Assembly: GCA_944382785.1 (NCBI GenBank)
Contig: CALWNO010000002.1
Span: forward strand, 1 to 64,000
DNA length: 64,000 nucleotides
DNA from: an uncultured Gemmiger sp.
GTDB lineage: Bacteria > Bacillota > Clostridia > Oscillospirales > Ruminococcaceae
Reading direction: 5' to 3'
The number at the start of each line of letters is the position of its first letter. Positions within the stretch are counted from its first letter, which is position 1. The translations under genes were made by a program, and so were the position numbers. Below are positions 35,085 through 44,947 of this stretch, piece after piece. Under the pieces are notes generated by a model that saw nothing but the letters and a program-made list of their open reading frames with translations, had not been told where the DNA came from and ran no database searches.

Positions 35085-35112
35085 AACGCCCCACCCTGTG
35101 CGGGGCGTTTTG
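35085..35112 (+). terminator. Terminator-like hairpin between murG and ftsQ
   Basis: AACGCCCC-ACCCTGTG-CGGGGCGTTTT, directly after murG. The T tract is short (TTTTG). It may lower ftsQ expression relative to the genes upstream. Confidence 0.6.
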
Positions 35113-35158
35113 CGCGTTTGCAGCAGATTCTACTACCCATGAAGAAAGGAGGCCGCGG

Positions 35159-36427
35159 ATGGACCGTAACCAGCGAAGCCGCCGGCAAAAAGCCGCCGCG
35201 ACCCCGTCTGCCAACCGCCGCCCGGCACCCCGCAGCATGAAAAGTCGCCTGGGGCTGACCAAAAAAGGGCAGCCGTCCCGGCAGACTACCCCATCCGGCA
35301 AGCAGCCTTCGGCGGGGCAGCCGCGCACCGCGACGCCGCAGGGGACGCCGGGCACGAGGGGAGGCAACAGCACACGGCGCCCGCAACCGCAGCAAAATCC
35401 GCAGAAGGCAGCCTACCGCCCCAACCCAAACCGGCGTCCGCCACGACGTGTGACGCATGCGGAACAGTTGCGCCGCCGCCGTCGCCGGGCAATTCTGGGA
35501 ATGCTCCTGGTGATGGTGGCACTGATTGGCGGCATTATCCTGTCAGTCAATCTGTTGTTCAAAGTCACCGATTTTCGCGTTGAAAATGCGGACGGTTCCA
35601 CGCCCGCGAACACCGGTGTTTACACCGAAGAACAGATCATCGAATTGCTGGGAATTTCGGAAGGGGACAGCCTGTTCAGTTTCTCTCCCAAAGAAAAATC
35701 CCAGTTTTTACTCGGTAACCTGCCGTATCTGGATGTGGCTGATGTGGGAATCCAGATGCCGGGGACGGTTGTGGTCAAGGTACAGCCGGCTTCTGAGCGG
35801 TTTATGATGGAGTACGGCGGTCAGTGGTTGGTGCTCAGCGACCATCTCAAGGTTCTGCGTACCAGTGAAAGTCAGCCGGACAGTCTGATTTGGTTGGAGG
35901 CGGATATCCCCCAGGGCCAGGCCACCACGCCGGGCAGCTTCCTGGCGTTGCAGGCACAGGAGGAGGAGCAGGCCACTGCAGAAACCAGCCATATCACCGC
36001 CGAAGATACGCTGGACCAGATCATGACGGAACTGGATGCCAACGGAATCCTGGACGGAATTTCCGTTATTGACATGACCGATTTGAGTGAACTCAACTTC
36101 CTGTATCAAGGGCGGATATCGGTCACGCTGGGCACTGCCAACAACCTGGATTACAAGATCCGCTTTGCGGCGACACTGATTCTGGACGTAGACGGTACCG
36201 GTCTGACGGCATCCGACCGTGGCACCCTGGATGTGAGCCGTCAACTGGAGGACGGCAACATTGAGGCCACCTTCAACAGTGACACCAGTACGCCCACCCC
36301 GGCACCCACACCGACTCCGGAAGGGGATGCCGGAGCGGCAGGAGACGGAAACAACGAGACCGGGGACGGCGGCGATTCCACTGAGCCCACCCCCGAACCG
36401 GAACCCACCCCCGCGCCGGAAACCTGA
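35159..36427 (+). CDS. ftsQ: Cell-division protein FtsQ/DivIB
   Basis: 422 residues. A long basic, Pro/Gln/Arg-rich cytoplasmic part of ~105 residues, one membrane segment at about 110-130, then a POTRA domain (VTDFRVENADGSTPANTGVYTEEQI begins it; the IIELLGISEGDSLFSF stretch is typical) and a beta domain. The last ~55 residues are a Thr/Pro/Glu low-complexity tail. DivIB bridges FtsL and the division PBP. AAAGGAGG site. Last gene of the cluster; ftsA and ftsZ do not follow. Confidence 0.9.
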   Translation: MDRNQRSRRQKAAATPSANRRPAPRSMKSRLGLTKKGQPSRQTTPSGKQPSAGQPRTATPQGTPGTRGGNSTRRPQPQQNPQKAAYRPNPNRRPPRRVTHAEQLRRRRRRAILGMLLVMVALIGGIILSVNLLFKVTDFRVENADGSTPANTGVYTEEQIIELLGISEGDSLFSFSPKEKSQFLLGNLPYLDVADVGIQMPGTVVVKVQPASERFMMEYGGQWLVLSDHLKVLRTSESQPDSLIWLEADIPQGQATTPGSFLALQAQEEEQATAETSHITAEDTLDQIMTELDANGILDGISVIDMTDLSELNFLYQGRISVTLGTANNLDYKIRFAATLILDVDGTGLTASDRGTLDVSRQLEDGNIEATFNSDTSTPTPAPTPTPEGDAGAAGDGNNETGDGGDSTEPTPEPEPTPAPET

Positions 36428-36460
36428 CCGGCTGTTTGCCCCAGAGCAAAAATAACATAC

Positions 36461-36513
36461 CAAAACGCCCCCGCAGACATTCCCTTCCGGGAAAACTGCG
36501 GGGGCGTTTATTG
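36461..36513. terminator. Terminator shared by ftsQ and purB
   Basis: AAAACGCCCCCGCAG...CTGCGGGGGCGTTTATTGT with a second small hairpin (TTCCGGGAA) in the loop; usable from both strands. Confidence 0.9.
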
Positions 36514-36540
36514 TATCCTCTCAGCGCCGGGCAAATGCCA

Positions 36541-37974
36541 TCAGACGCTCAGCTCGGCTTTCTGGCCAACGGCATCGGGGTTGGCGGCCAGCAGGGGACG
36601 GATGTACTGGTCCAGGTACTCCTGAACCTGTTCCGGAGCACGGCCGGTGAAATCTTCCGGGCTCAGCTCCGCCTCGATCTCCTCGCGGGTCAGGCCGAAA
36701 GCCGGGTCGGCTTCCACCCGGGCGATCATGTCGTTGGGTTTGCCTTCCTGCTTGACCACAGCGGCAGCGGCCACGGCATGCTCACGCAGGCGCTCATGCA
36801 GCTCCTGACGGTCGCCGCCCTTCTTCACGGCCTTCATCATGATGTTTTCGCTGGCCATAAAGGGCAGCTCTGCCATCACGCGGCTGCGGATGACCTTGGG
36901 ATAGACCACCAGTCCGTCCGAAACATTCAGCAGGATGTTCAGGATGGCGTCGGCGGCCAAAAAGCCTTCGGCCATGGCAATGCGCTTGTTGGCGCTGTCG
37001 TCCAGGGTACGCTCAAACCACTGGGTTCCGGCAGTCACGGCGGGGTTCAGCACGTCGATCATCAGGTAGCGGGCCAGGGCGCAGATACGCTCGCAGCGCA
37101 TGGGATTGCGCTTGTAGGGCATGGCGGAAGAACCGATCTGGTTCTTTTCAAAAGGTTCTTCCATCTCCTTGAAGTTAGCCAGCAGACGGATATCAGTGGC
37201 CATCTTCATGGCACTCTGGGCAAGACCGGCCAGGGAGGACAGCACATTGTAGTCCACCTTGCGGCTGTAGGTCTGCCCGCAGACCGGAACCACCTTGTCA
37301 AAGCCCATCTGGGCACAGACATCGGCTTCCACGGCCTTGACCTTGGCGGAATCACCACCAAACAGCTCCATAAAGCTGGCCTGGGTGCCGGTGGTACCCT
37401 TCACGCCGCGCAGGGCCAGCTGGGAAATCTGATGTTCGATCTCCTGCAGGTCCATGTACAGCTCGTTCATCCACAGGGTGGCGCGCTTGCCCACGGTGGT
37501 CAGCTGCGCGGGCTGGCAGTGGGTGTAGGCCAGGCAGGGCATATCCTTGTATTCGTCGGCAAACTTGGCCAGATTGGCCAGGGTGCCGATGACCTTTTTG
37601 CGGACCAGTTCCAGGCCCTGCCGCATGATGATGACATCGGTGTTATCACCCACATAGCAGCTGGTAGCACCCAGGTGGATGATGCCCTTGGCATGGGGGC
37701 ACTGCAGGCCATAGGCGTAGACATGGCTCATCACGTCGTGGCGAACCAGCTTTTCCCGGGCGGCGGCTTCCTCGTAGTTGATGTCGTCCTTGTGGGCTTC
37801 CAGTTCGGCGATCTGCTCATCAGTGATGTCCAGGCCCTGTTTCTGCTCGGCCTTGGCCAGGGCAATCCACAGACGGCGCCAGGTGCGGAACTTGTTGTCG
37901 TCAGAGAAAATATACTGCATCTCGTCCGAAGCATACCGGGTGGAGAAGGGCGAGATATATCGATCATGTGCCAT
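36541..37974 (-). CDS. purB: Adenylosuccinate lyase
   Basis: 477 residues. Cleaves SAICAR and adenylosuccinate, so it serves both IMP and AMP synthesis. The fumarase-superfamily signature is SSAMPYKRNPMRCE; HLGATSCYVGDN and GTTGTQASFMELF hold other active-site residues. AAGGAGAG site. Last gene of the leftward purine operon, 37 bases after purL. Confidence 0.96.
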   Translation of the reverse strand: MAHDRYISPFSTRYASDEMQYIFSDDNKFRTWRRLWIALAKAEQKQGLDITDEQIAELEAHKDDINYEEAAAREKLVRHDVMSHVYAYGLQCPHAKGIIHLGATSCYVGDNTDVIIMRQGLELVRKKVIGTLANLAKFADEYKDMPCLAYTHCQPAQLTTVGKRATLWMNELYMDLQEIEHQISQLALRGVKGTTGTQASFMELFGGDSAKVKAVEADVCAQMGFDKVVPVCGQTYSRKVDYNVLSSLAGLAQSAMKMATDIRLLANFKEMEEPFEKNQIGSSAMPYKRNPMRCERICALARYLMIDVLNPAVTAGTQWFERTLDDSANKRIAMAEGFLAADAILNILLNVSDGLVVYPKVIRSRVMAELPFMASENIMMKAVKKGGDRQELHERLREHAVAAAAVVKQEGKPNDMIARVEADPAFGLTREEIEAELSPEDFTGRAPEQVQEYLDQYIRPLLAANPDAVGQKAELSV

Positions 37975-38011
37975 TGAAAAAACTCTCCTTATCTGTCGGG
38001 GACGGGAAAAC

Positions 38012-41000
38012 TCACAGACGGAAATAATTCACGCCGCCCTCAAAGATGGGTTGATACTTGTCACCGCCCACATTCTTGTACAGCTGGTCGGCGCTGCGTT
38101 CGCTGTGACCCATCTTGCCGAACACGCGGCCGTCCGGGCTGGTGATGCCTTCGATGGCCAGAACACTGCCGTTGGGGTTGTAGCGCTGGTCCATGGTGGG
38201 CACGCAGTTCAGGTCCACATACTGGGTGGCTACCTGACCGTTGGCAATCAGCTGCTGCAGCAGTTCGTCGCTGCACACAAAGCGGCCTTCGCCGTGGCTG
38301 ATGGCAATCAGGTGTTCATCGTTGACATCGCACTCCGACAGCCAGGGGCTCTTGTTGGAAGCCACCCGGGTGCGCACCAGCATGCTCTGATGGCGATGCA
38401 CGGTATTGAAGGTCAGGGTCGGATCGTCCTTGGTGATGGGCCGGATCTCGCCGTAGGGAACCAGGCCCAGCTTGATCAGAGCCTGGAAGCCGTTGCAGAT
38501 GCCCAGAGCCAGGCCGTCGCGTTCCTTCAGCAGACGGTTTACCGCATCGGCCACGGCCGGGGCGCGGAAGAAGGCTGCAATGAACTTGGCGGAGCCGTCG
38601 GGCTCGTCGCCGCCGGAGAAACCGCCCGGCAGCATCAGAATCTGGGCGGCGTCGATCTCCTTGACCAGAGCCTCGCAGCTCTCGGCCACGTCGGCGGGGG
38701 TCAGGTTTTTCAGCACCAGTACATGGGGATCAGCACCGGCGCGGCGGAAGGCACGGGCGGTGTCGTACTCGCAGTTGGTGCCGGGGAAGACGGGGATGAT
38801 GACCCGCGGGGTGGCCAGACGCACGGCAGGAGCCACACGCTGGAAGGCGTTGCAGCGGTACTCCAGGGCTTTGACTTCCTCACCGGCACGGCGGTAGGGG
38901 AAGACCGGCTCCAGTTTGCGCTCCCACAGTTCCTGCAGATGGGCCAGATCCAGTTCTTCATCGCCCACACACATGGTGTAATCTACGGTGGTAAAGCCCA
39001 GGAACTCACCGGCGGTGGCATCCAGCAGCTCCAGGATGACGGCGCCGTAGCAGGGCTCAAACAGCCGTTCGGGGCGGATGGCCTTGCTAAGCTTGAGACC
39101 CACATGGTTGCCCACGCACATCTTGAACAGGGCTTCGCCGATGCCGCCGAAGCCAGGGGTGGCGGCGGCCAGGACCTTGCCCTCGTCGATCATCTGCTCC
39201 ACGATCTTGTAGATGGACAGCAGGCTGTTCGCTTCCGGCAGGCCGTCCTTGTACTGAGGTTTCAGGATGACCACCGAGCTGTTGGCCTTCTTGAATTCGG
39301 GGCTCAGCACGTCCCGGGTATTGCCCACAGCGGTGGCAAAGCTGACCAGCGTGGGGGGAACGTCCAGACCCTCAAAGCTGCCGGACATGCTGTCCTTGCC
39401 GCCGATGGAGGCGATACCCAGGCCCATCTGGGCATCCAGGGCACCCAGCAGGGCAGCCAGGGGCTTGCCCCAGCGCTCCGGCTTGTCGCCCAGATGCTCG
39501 AAGTATTCCTGGAAGGTCAGGTACATGTCCTTGTGATGGAACCCGGCGCAGACCAGCTTGGTCACGCTCTCCACCACGGCCATGTAAGCACCGCGGTAGG
39601 GGTCAGCCTCGGTCAGGTAAGGGTTGAAGCCCCAGGCCATGCCGGAGCAGGTGGTGGTCTCGTCGTCCACCGGCAGCTTGGCGGCCATGGCCATGGCGGG
39701 GGTCAGCTGATACTTGCCGCCGTAGGGCATCAGCACGGTGGCGGCACCGATGGTGGAGTCGAACCGTTCGCCCAGGCCCTTCTTGCTGCAGACGTTCAGG
39801 TCGCTGACCAGAGCTTCCATCTTCTCGGCCACGGTGTTGCCGGGCCATTTGGGAGTCCAGGTCTTGCCGGCCTCAATGTGGGCGTCGGCATGGCGCTCGG
39901 CGCCGTTGGAGTTCAGGAACTCACGGGACAGGTTGACGATGGGAGTGCCGTTCCACTCTTCCACCATCCGCTTTTCCTCGGTGACGGTGGCCACCACGGT
40001 AGCTTCCAGGTTTTCCTCGTTGGCCAGGGTGATGAAGCGGTCGGCATCCTCGGGGGCCACGGCCACGGCCATGCGCTCCTGGCTTTCGCTGATGGCCAGC
40101 TCGGTTCCGTCCAGGCCCTCGTATTTCTTGGTAACCTTGTTCAGGTCGATGTGCAGGCCGTCGGCCAGCTCACCGATGGCCACAGAAACGCCGCCAGCGC
40201 CGAAGTCGTTGCACCGCTTGATCATGCGGCAGGCATCCTCACGGCGGAACAGGCGTTGCAGTTTGCGCTCGATGGGGGCGTTGCCCTTCTGTACCTCAGC
40301 ACCGCAGGTCTCCAGGCTGGACAGCTTGTGCGCCTTGCTGGAACCGGTGGCGCCGCCGATGCCGTCACGGCCGGTGCGGCCGCCCAGCAGGATGATCACA
40401 TCCCCGGGAGCGGGCTCTTCCCGACGCACATGGCTGGCGGGGGTAGCACCCACCACAGCGCCGATCTCCATGCGCTTGGCCACATAGCCGGGATGATACA
40501 GTTCATCCACCTGGCCGGTGGCCAGGCCGATCTGGTTGCCGTAGCTGGAGTAGCCCTGGGCAGCGGTGGTCACCAGCTTGCGCTGGGGCAGCTTGCCGGG
40601 CATGGTTTCGGACACAGGCTTGAGCGGGTCACCGGCGCCAGTCACGCGCATGGCCTGATAGACGTAGCTGCGGCCGGACAGAGGGTCACGGATGGCGCCG
40701 CCGATGCAGGTGGCCGCGCCGCCGAAGGGCTCGATCTCGGTGGGATGGTTGTGGGTCTCGTTCTTGAACAGGAACAGCCAGTCCTGCTGTTCGCCGTCCA
40801 CATCGCACTTGATCTTGACGGTGCAGGCGTTGATCTCCTCGCTCTCGTCCAGATTCTTCAGGATGCCCCGCTGTTTCAGGGCCTTGGCGCCGATGGTGGC
40901 GCAGTCCATCAGGGTGCGGTTCTTGGCATTGCGGCCGGTTTCCTCCCGCAGGGCCATGTAACGGTCAAAGGCCGCCTTGACGATCTCGTCGTCGATGGTC

Positions 41001-41698
41001 ACGTTATCCAGGATGGTACCGAAGGTGGTGTGACGGCAGTGGTCGCTCCAGTAGGTATCAATGACCCGGATCTCGGTGATGGTGGGGTCACGATGTTCGC
41101 TGCGGAAATAGTTCTGGCAGAACACGATGTCGGCATGGTCCATGGCCAGGCCCTTCTCCTGCCGGAAGGCTTCCAGGGCGTCGTCATCCATATCAATGAA
41201 GCCGGTCAGGGTCTCCACGGCGGAAGGCACCGCAAACTCCATCTTCAGGGTGCTGCGCTCATCCAGGCTGGCCTCCCGGGCTTCCACCGGGTTGATGACA
41301 TACTTCTTGATGGCGGCCAGGTCCTCCTCGGACAGGTCACCCTCCAGAATGTACACCCGGGCGCTGCGCACGTCGGGGCGTTCGCCCTGGCTCAGCAGCT
41401 GGATGCACTGGGAAGCGGAGTCTGCCCGCTGGTCAAACTGACCGGGCAGGTACTCCACCGCAAAGATGGTGCCGCCCTGGGGCAGGGTGTCGTAGGTCAC
41501 ATCCACCGGCGGTTCGCTGAAAACGGTGGGGATGGCTTTCTCGAACAGGTCGTGATCAATGCCTTCCACGTCGTAGCGGTTCAGCAGGCGCAGGCTTTTC
41601 AGCCCGGAAATACCCAGCAGCTCGGTCAGCTCATGGTACAGACCCTGTGCCTCGCCGTCAAAGCCGGGCTTTTTCTCCACATAAATGCGGTAAACCAT
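38012..41698 (-). CDS. purL: Phosphoribosylformylglycinamidine synthase, fused PurL-PurQ
   Basis: 1228 residues. The synthetase half has SDHCRHTTF and two AIRS-like repeats with GGVSVAIGE and GGKDSMSGSF. From about residue 960 a class I glutamine amidotransferase follows with FPGTNCEYD, LPGGFSGGDEPDG and nucleophile Cys in LGICNGFQAL, and the HGEGRF His near the end. So ammonia is made in the same chain and no purS or purQ gene is needed; this clostridial long form is known (TIGR01857 type). It begins at the base after the purD stop. Confidence 0.96.
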   Translation of the reverse strand: MVYRIYVEKKPGFDGEAQGLYHELTELLGISGLKSLRLLNRYDVEGIDHDLFEKAIPTVFSEPPVDVTYDTLPQGGTIFAVEYLPGQFDQRADSASQCIQLLSQGERPDVRSARVYILEGDLSEEDLAAIKKYVINPVEAREASLDERSTLKMEFAVPSAVETLTGFIDMDDDALEAFRQEKGLAMDHADIVFCQNYFRSEHRDPTITEIRVIDTYWSDHCRHTTFGTILDNVTIDDEIVKAAFDRYMALREETGRNAKNRTLMDCATIGAKALKQRGILKNLDESEEINACTVKIKCDVDGEQQDWLFLFKNETHNHPTEIEPFGGAATCIGGAIRDPLSGRSYVYQAMRVTGAGDPLKPVSETMPGKLPQRKLVTTAAQGYSSYGNQIGLATGQVDELYHPGYVAKRMEIGAVVGATPASHVRREEPAPGDVIILLGGRTGRDGIGGATGSSKAHKLSSLETCGAEVQKGNAPIERKLQRLFRREDACRMIKRCNDFGAGGVSVAIGELADGLHIDLNKVTKKYEGLDGTELAISESQERMAVAVAPEDADRFITLANEENLEATVVATVTEEKRMVEEWNGTPIVNLSREFLNSNGAERHADAHIEAGKTWTPKWPGNTVAEKMEALVSDLNVCSKKGLGERFDSTIGAATVLMPYGGKYQLTPAMAMAAKLPVDDETTTCSGMAWGFNPYLTEADPYRGAYMAVVESVTKLVCAGFHHKDMYLTFQEYFEHLGDKPERWGKPLAALLGALDAQMGLGIASIGGKDSMSGSFEGLDVPPTLVSFATAVGNTRDVLSPEFKKANSSVVILKPQYKDGLPEANSLLSIYKIVEQMIDEGKVLAAATPGFGGIGEALFKMCVGNHVGLKLSKAIRPERLFEPCYGAVILELLDATAGEFLGFTTVDYTMCVGDEELDLAHLQELWERKLEPVFPYRRAGEEVKALEYRCNAFQRVAPAVRLATPRVIIPVFPGTNCEYDTARAFRRAGADPHVLVLKNLTPADVAESCEALVKEIDAAQILMLPGGFSGGDEPDGSAKFIAAFFRAPAVADAVNRLLKERDGLALGICNGFQALIKLGLVPYGEIRPITKDDPTLTFNTVHRHQSMLVRTRVASNKSPWLSECDVNDEHLIAISHGEGRFVCSDELLQQLIANGQVATQYVDLNCVPTMDQRYNPNGSVLAIEGITSPDGRVFGKMGHSERSADQLYKNVGGDKYQPIFEGGVNYFRL

Positions 41699-43003
41699 TT
41701 ATTTTTCCTCCTTACGGCCATTCAGAGCGGCCATGGCACGGGCGCCGATGTCTTTGCGCATGTGCACACCGTCAAAATGAATCTTCTCCGCAGCCGCATA
41801 GGCTTTTTTCAAAGCAGCAGCCAGATCGGGAGCAGTGGCGGTCACGCCCAGCACACGGCCGCCGGCGGTGACCAGGGTGTCACCCTTGCGGGCGGTCCCG
41901 GCATGGTAGACGGTCACATCGGCGGCACCGGGAACCTGGCCCTCGGTCAGGCCGGTGATCTCCTTGCCCTTTTCGTATGCCACGGGGTACCCGCCGGAAG
42001 CCAGAATCACGCAGGCAGCAGCTCCGTTGGAGAATTTGACAGGGGTCTTGTCCAGGGTGCCGTCGGTGGTGGCCTGCATGACGGTCAGCAGATCACTTTC
42101 CAGCAACGGCAGCACCACCTGGGCTTCAGGATCACCGAAACGGCAGTTGTATTCAATGACCTTGGGCCCGTCGGGGGTCAGCATCAGGCCGAAGTACAGG
42201 CAGCCCTTGAAGGGGCAACCCTCGGCCTGCATGGCCGCCACGGTGGGGGCAAAGATGGTCAGCATGCACTCGGCCGCCACCTCGGGGGTGTAGTAGGGGT
42301 TGGGGGCCACGGTGCCCATGCCGCCGGTGTTGAGGCCCTCGTCATGGTCCAGGGCACGCTTGTGGTCCATGCTGGAAACCATGGGGATGACGGTCTTGCC
42401 ATCGCAGAAGGACAGCACGCTCACCTCGGGGCCGGTCAGAAATTCTTCCACCACCACATGGTTGCCGGAAGCGCCGAACTTCTTGTCCAGCATGATCTCC
42501 TTCAGCCCGGCTTCGGCTTCCGCCTCATCCTGGCAGATCAGAACACCCTTGCCCAGGGCCAGGCCGTCGGCCTTGATGACCACCGGATACTTGCCACGGC
42601 TGCGGATGTACTCCATGGCGGCGTCGGCATTGTCAAAGGTCTCATAGGCGGCGGTGGGAATGCCGTACTTCTTCATCAGGTTCTTGCTGAACACCTTGCT
42701 GGCCTCAATGCGGGCAGCGGCAGCGTTGGGACCGAAGGCGGGAATCCCCACCTCGGCCAGCGCGTCCACCATGCCCAGAGCCAGGGGGTCATCCTGGGCC
42801 ACCACGGCGTAGTCGAAGCCTTCCTCTTTGGCAAAGGCGACCATGGCGTCCACGTCGGTGGCCTTGATGTCCTTGCAGATGGCGTCATAAGCGATGCCGC
42901 CGTTGCCCGGCGCGCACCAGATTTCGGTGCACTGGGGGCTCTTCTTCAGCGCGCGGATGATGGCATGTTCCCGTCCGCCGCCGCCAACGACTAAAATCTT
43001 CAT
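41699..43003 (-). CDS. purD: Phosphoribosylamine--glycine ligase
   Basis: 434 residues. MKILVVGGGGREHAI is the family N-terminus; the ATP-grasp part has VIKADGLALGKGV and GFLYFGLM-like CLYFGLMLTPDGPKVIEYNCRFGDPEAQ. Makes GAR. GGAG site before ATG; 18 bases after the AICAR formyltransferase gene, adjoining purL. Confidence 0.97.
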   Translation of the reverse strand: MKILVVGGGGREHAIIRALKKSPQCTEIWCAPGNGGIAYDAICKDIKATDVDAMVAFAKEEGFDYAVVAQDDPLALGMVDALAEVGIPAFGPNAAAARIEASKVFSKNLMKKYGIPTAAYETFDNADAAMEYIRSRGKYPVVIKADGLALGKGVLICQDEAEAEAGLKEIMLDKKFGASGNHVVVEEFLTGPEVSVLSFCDGKTVIPMVSSMDHKRALDHDEGLNTGGMGTVAPNPYYTPEVAAECMLTIFAPTVAAMQAEGCPFKGCLYFGLMLTPDGPKVIEYNCRFGDPEAQVVLPLLESDLLTVMQATTDGTLDKTPVKFSNGAAACVILASGGYPVAYEKGKEITGLTEGQVPGAADVTVYHAGTARKGDTLVTAGGRVLGVTATAPDLAAALKKAYAAAEKIHFDGVHMRKDIGARAMAALNGRKEEK

Positions 43004-43021
43004 CGCAAACTCCTTTGGGTA

Positions 43022-44209
43022 TCAGTGATGGAACAGACGGATGCCACAGAAGGCCATCACAATGCCGTACTTGTCGCAGGTATCAATGACCTGCTGGTCA
43101 CGGATGGAACCGCCGGGCTGCACAATGGCATCCACGCCGCTGCGGCGGGCGCGCTCGATGTTGTCACCGAAGGGGAAAAAGGCATCACTGCCCAGGCTCA
43201 CGCCGTGGACCTGGGACAGCCAGGTTTTCTTTTCCTCGGCAGTCAGGGGCGCGGGCTGCTCGGTGAAGGTCTCGGCCCAAACATCATCGCCGATCACATC
43301 CTCCGGAGTCTCGCCGATGTACACGTCAATGGCGTTGTCCCGGTTGGGCTTGGTGATGTCTTCCCGGAAAGGCAGGTCCAGCACCTTGGGCATGTGGCGC
43401 AGCTGCCAGTTGTCAGCCTTCTGGCCTGCCAGACGGGTGCAGTGGATGCGGCTCTGCTGGCCGGCGCCCACGCCGATGGTCTGCCCGCCCTGCACATAGC
43501 AGACACTGTTGGACTGGGTGTACTTCAGCACGATCAGGCTCATCACCAGGTCACGCTTCTGGTCCTCGGTCAGGTCCTTGGCCTTGGTCACGATGTTGGT
43601 CAGCATGGTATCGGCGGAGATGTCCAGGTCCTGACGGCCCTGCTCAAAGGTCACGCCGTACACGGTGCGGCGCTCCAGGGGCGCGGGGGTATAGTCGGGA
43701 TCAATGGCCACGATGTTGTAGTTGCCCTTCTTCTTGCTCTTCAGCACTTCCAGGGCGTCGTCGTCATAGCCGGGGGCAATGATGCCGTCGGAGACTTCAT
43801 GCTTGATGAGCTGGGCGGTGGCCAGGTCGCACACGTCGGACAGAGCGATCCAGTCACCGAAGCTGGACATGCGGTCGGCACCGCGGGCGCGGGCGTAGGC
43901 GCAGGCCAGGGGAGACAGCTCCATGTCGGCGTCAATGTGGTACATCCGGCGCAGGGTGTCGTCCAGGGGCAGGCCCACGGCGGCACCGGCGGGGGACACA
44001 TGCTTGAAGCTGGCGGCAGCGGGCAGGCTCAGGGCCTTCTTCAGGTCCTTGACCAGCTGGTAGCTGTTCAGCGCATCCAGAAAATTGATATAGCCGGGGC
44101 GGCCATTCAGGATGGTCACCGGCAGCTCGCCGCCGTCTGCCATAAAGATGCGGGCGGGTTTCTGGTTGGGATTGGTGCCGTACTTCAACTGGAATTCGTT
44201 CATGCTCAA
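43022..44209 (-). CDS. AICAR formyltransferase without the IMP cyclohydrolase domain
   Basis: 395 residues. Homologous to the C-terminal AICARFT domain of bifunctional PurH: KYGTNPNQKPAR opening, catalytic pair K69-H70 in SFKHVSPAGAAVG, KYTQSNSVCYV and GQQSRIHCTRLA. The N-terminal ~200-residue cyclohydrolase domain of PurH is absent; the gene overlapping its start by four bases supplies a PurO-type cyclohydrolase instead. It transfers the formyl group of 10-formyl-THF to AICAR. Confidence 0.93.
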   Translation of the reverse strand: MSMNEFQLKYGTNPNQKPARIFMADGGELPVTILNGRPGYINFLDALNSYQLVKDLKKALSLPAAASFKHVSPAGAAVGLPLDDTLRRMYHIDADMELSPLACAYARARGADRMSSFGDWIALSDVCDLATAQLIKHEVSDGIIAPGYDDDALEVLKSKKKGNYNIVAIDPDYTPAPLERRTVYGVTFEQGRQDLDISADTMLTNIVTKAKDLTEDQKRDLVMSLIVLKYTQSNSVCYVQGGQTIGVGAGQQSRIHCTRLAGQKADNWQLRHMPKVLDLPFREDITKPNRDNAIDVYIGETPEDVIGDDVWAETFTEQPAPLTAEEKKTWLSQVHGVSLGSDAFFPFGDNIERARRSGVDAIVQPGGSIRDQQVIDTCDKYGIVMAFCGIRLFHH

Positions 44210-44943
44210 CCCTCCACAGTGTTGTATTTGTTCAGAATAACATCCTCATAATCGCCGGTAGCCAGGGTGATGGCCCGCACAAACAGGCTCACCTTGTTGT
44301 CGGTGTTCAAAGCGTCCCACAGTTTGCCGGCAAATTCGTTGGGATCGCTCTCGTCAATGCCTACCCGCATGGGCTCGCCTGCAAAGCTGGGAATGGGGCT
44401 GCCGTTCTTCTGGTAGGTGGTGATCAGATGACCTTCACCCGCCACCGGCTGGGGGTAATCGAAGGTCTGGCGCTGCACGCTGGCCTCGTTGCCGTCGCAG
44501 CTCTTCAGGATGCTCAGCTTGTAGCCGCCCTGTTTCATGTCCACCACGCCGGAAATGCGGGGGGTGAAGTTGGGGGCGTCGTCCTCAAAGGTGCGGGTGG
44601 CCAGAGCCGCCTCAAAGCTGTAGCCGGGAAACAGGCCGTCCTTCATGAAGTTGAAGATGGTGTCGGTCTGATCGCCGTTGGTCACGATGGTGGTGGAACC
44701 CAGGGTCAGGACCGGATTGTAGATGATCAGATGGGGATCTTCCATCTTGGCGGGGTCCGCCGCCACGGTGCGGATGCCGCCGCGCTCGGGCAGAGCCTCA
44801 AACACGCGGTTGCGGCTGTTGGCGCTGCGGCCCATGATCCAATAAGCGATCATGGCCTTGGACCCGTCAGGGGAAAGGCCCAGGCAGATGCCCCGGCCCG
44901 GATATTCGTTGCCGGCCAGATACTTGTACAGATTCTTTTTCAT
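44206..44943 (-). CDS. purO: IMP cyclohydrolase, PurO type
   Basis: 245 residues. Resembles the archaeal PurO fold (IMP_cyclohyd, PF07826): an N-terminal YLAGNEYPGRGICLGLSPDG, an AYWIMGRSANSRNRVF block and TFEDDAPNFTPRISGV. It closes the ring of FAICAR to IMP. The ATGA overlap with the AICAR formyltransferase means the two last steps are translationally coupled, which explains the missing PurH N-domain. Assignment rests on motif memory and context. Confidence 0.85.
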   Translation of the reverse strand: MKKNLYKYLAGNEYPGRGICLGLSPDGSKAMIAYWIMGRSANSRNRVFEALPERGGIRTVAADPAKMEDPHLIIYNPVLTLGSTTIVTNGDQTDTIFNFMKDGLFPGYSFEAALATRTFEDDAPNFTPRISGVVDMKQGGYKLSILKSCDGNEASVQRQTFDYPQPVAGEGHLITTYQKNGSPIPSFAGEPMRVGIDESDPNEFAGKLWDALNTDNKVSLFVRAITLATGDYEDVILNKYNTVEG

Positions 44944-44947
44944 TGCA

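Noticed and set aside
37778..42994. A 1738-codon open frame on the plus strand opposite purL and purD
   Set aside because: It mirrors the codon pattern of the real genes on the other strand; low-complexity Gly/His/Val/Leu-rich sequence, no domain and no ribosome site. Such antisense frames are common in GC-rich coding DNA.
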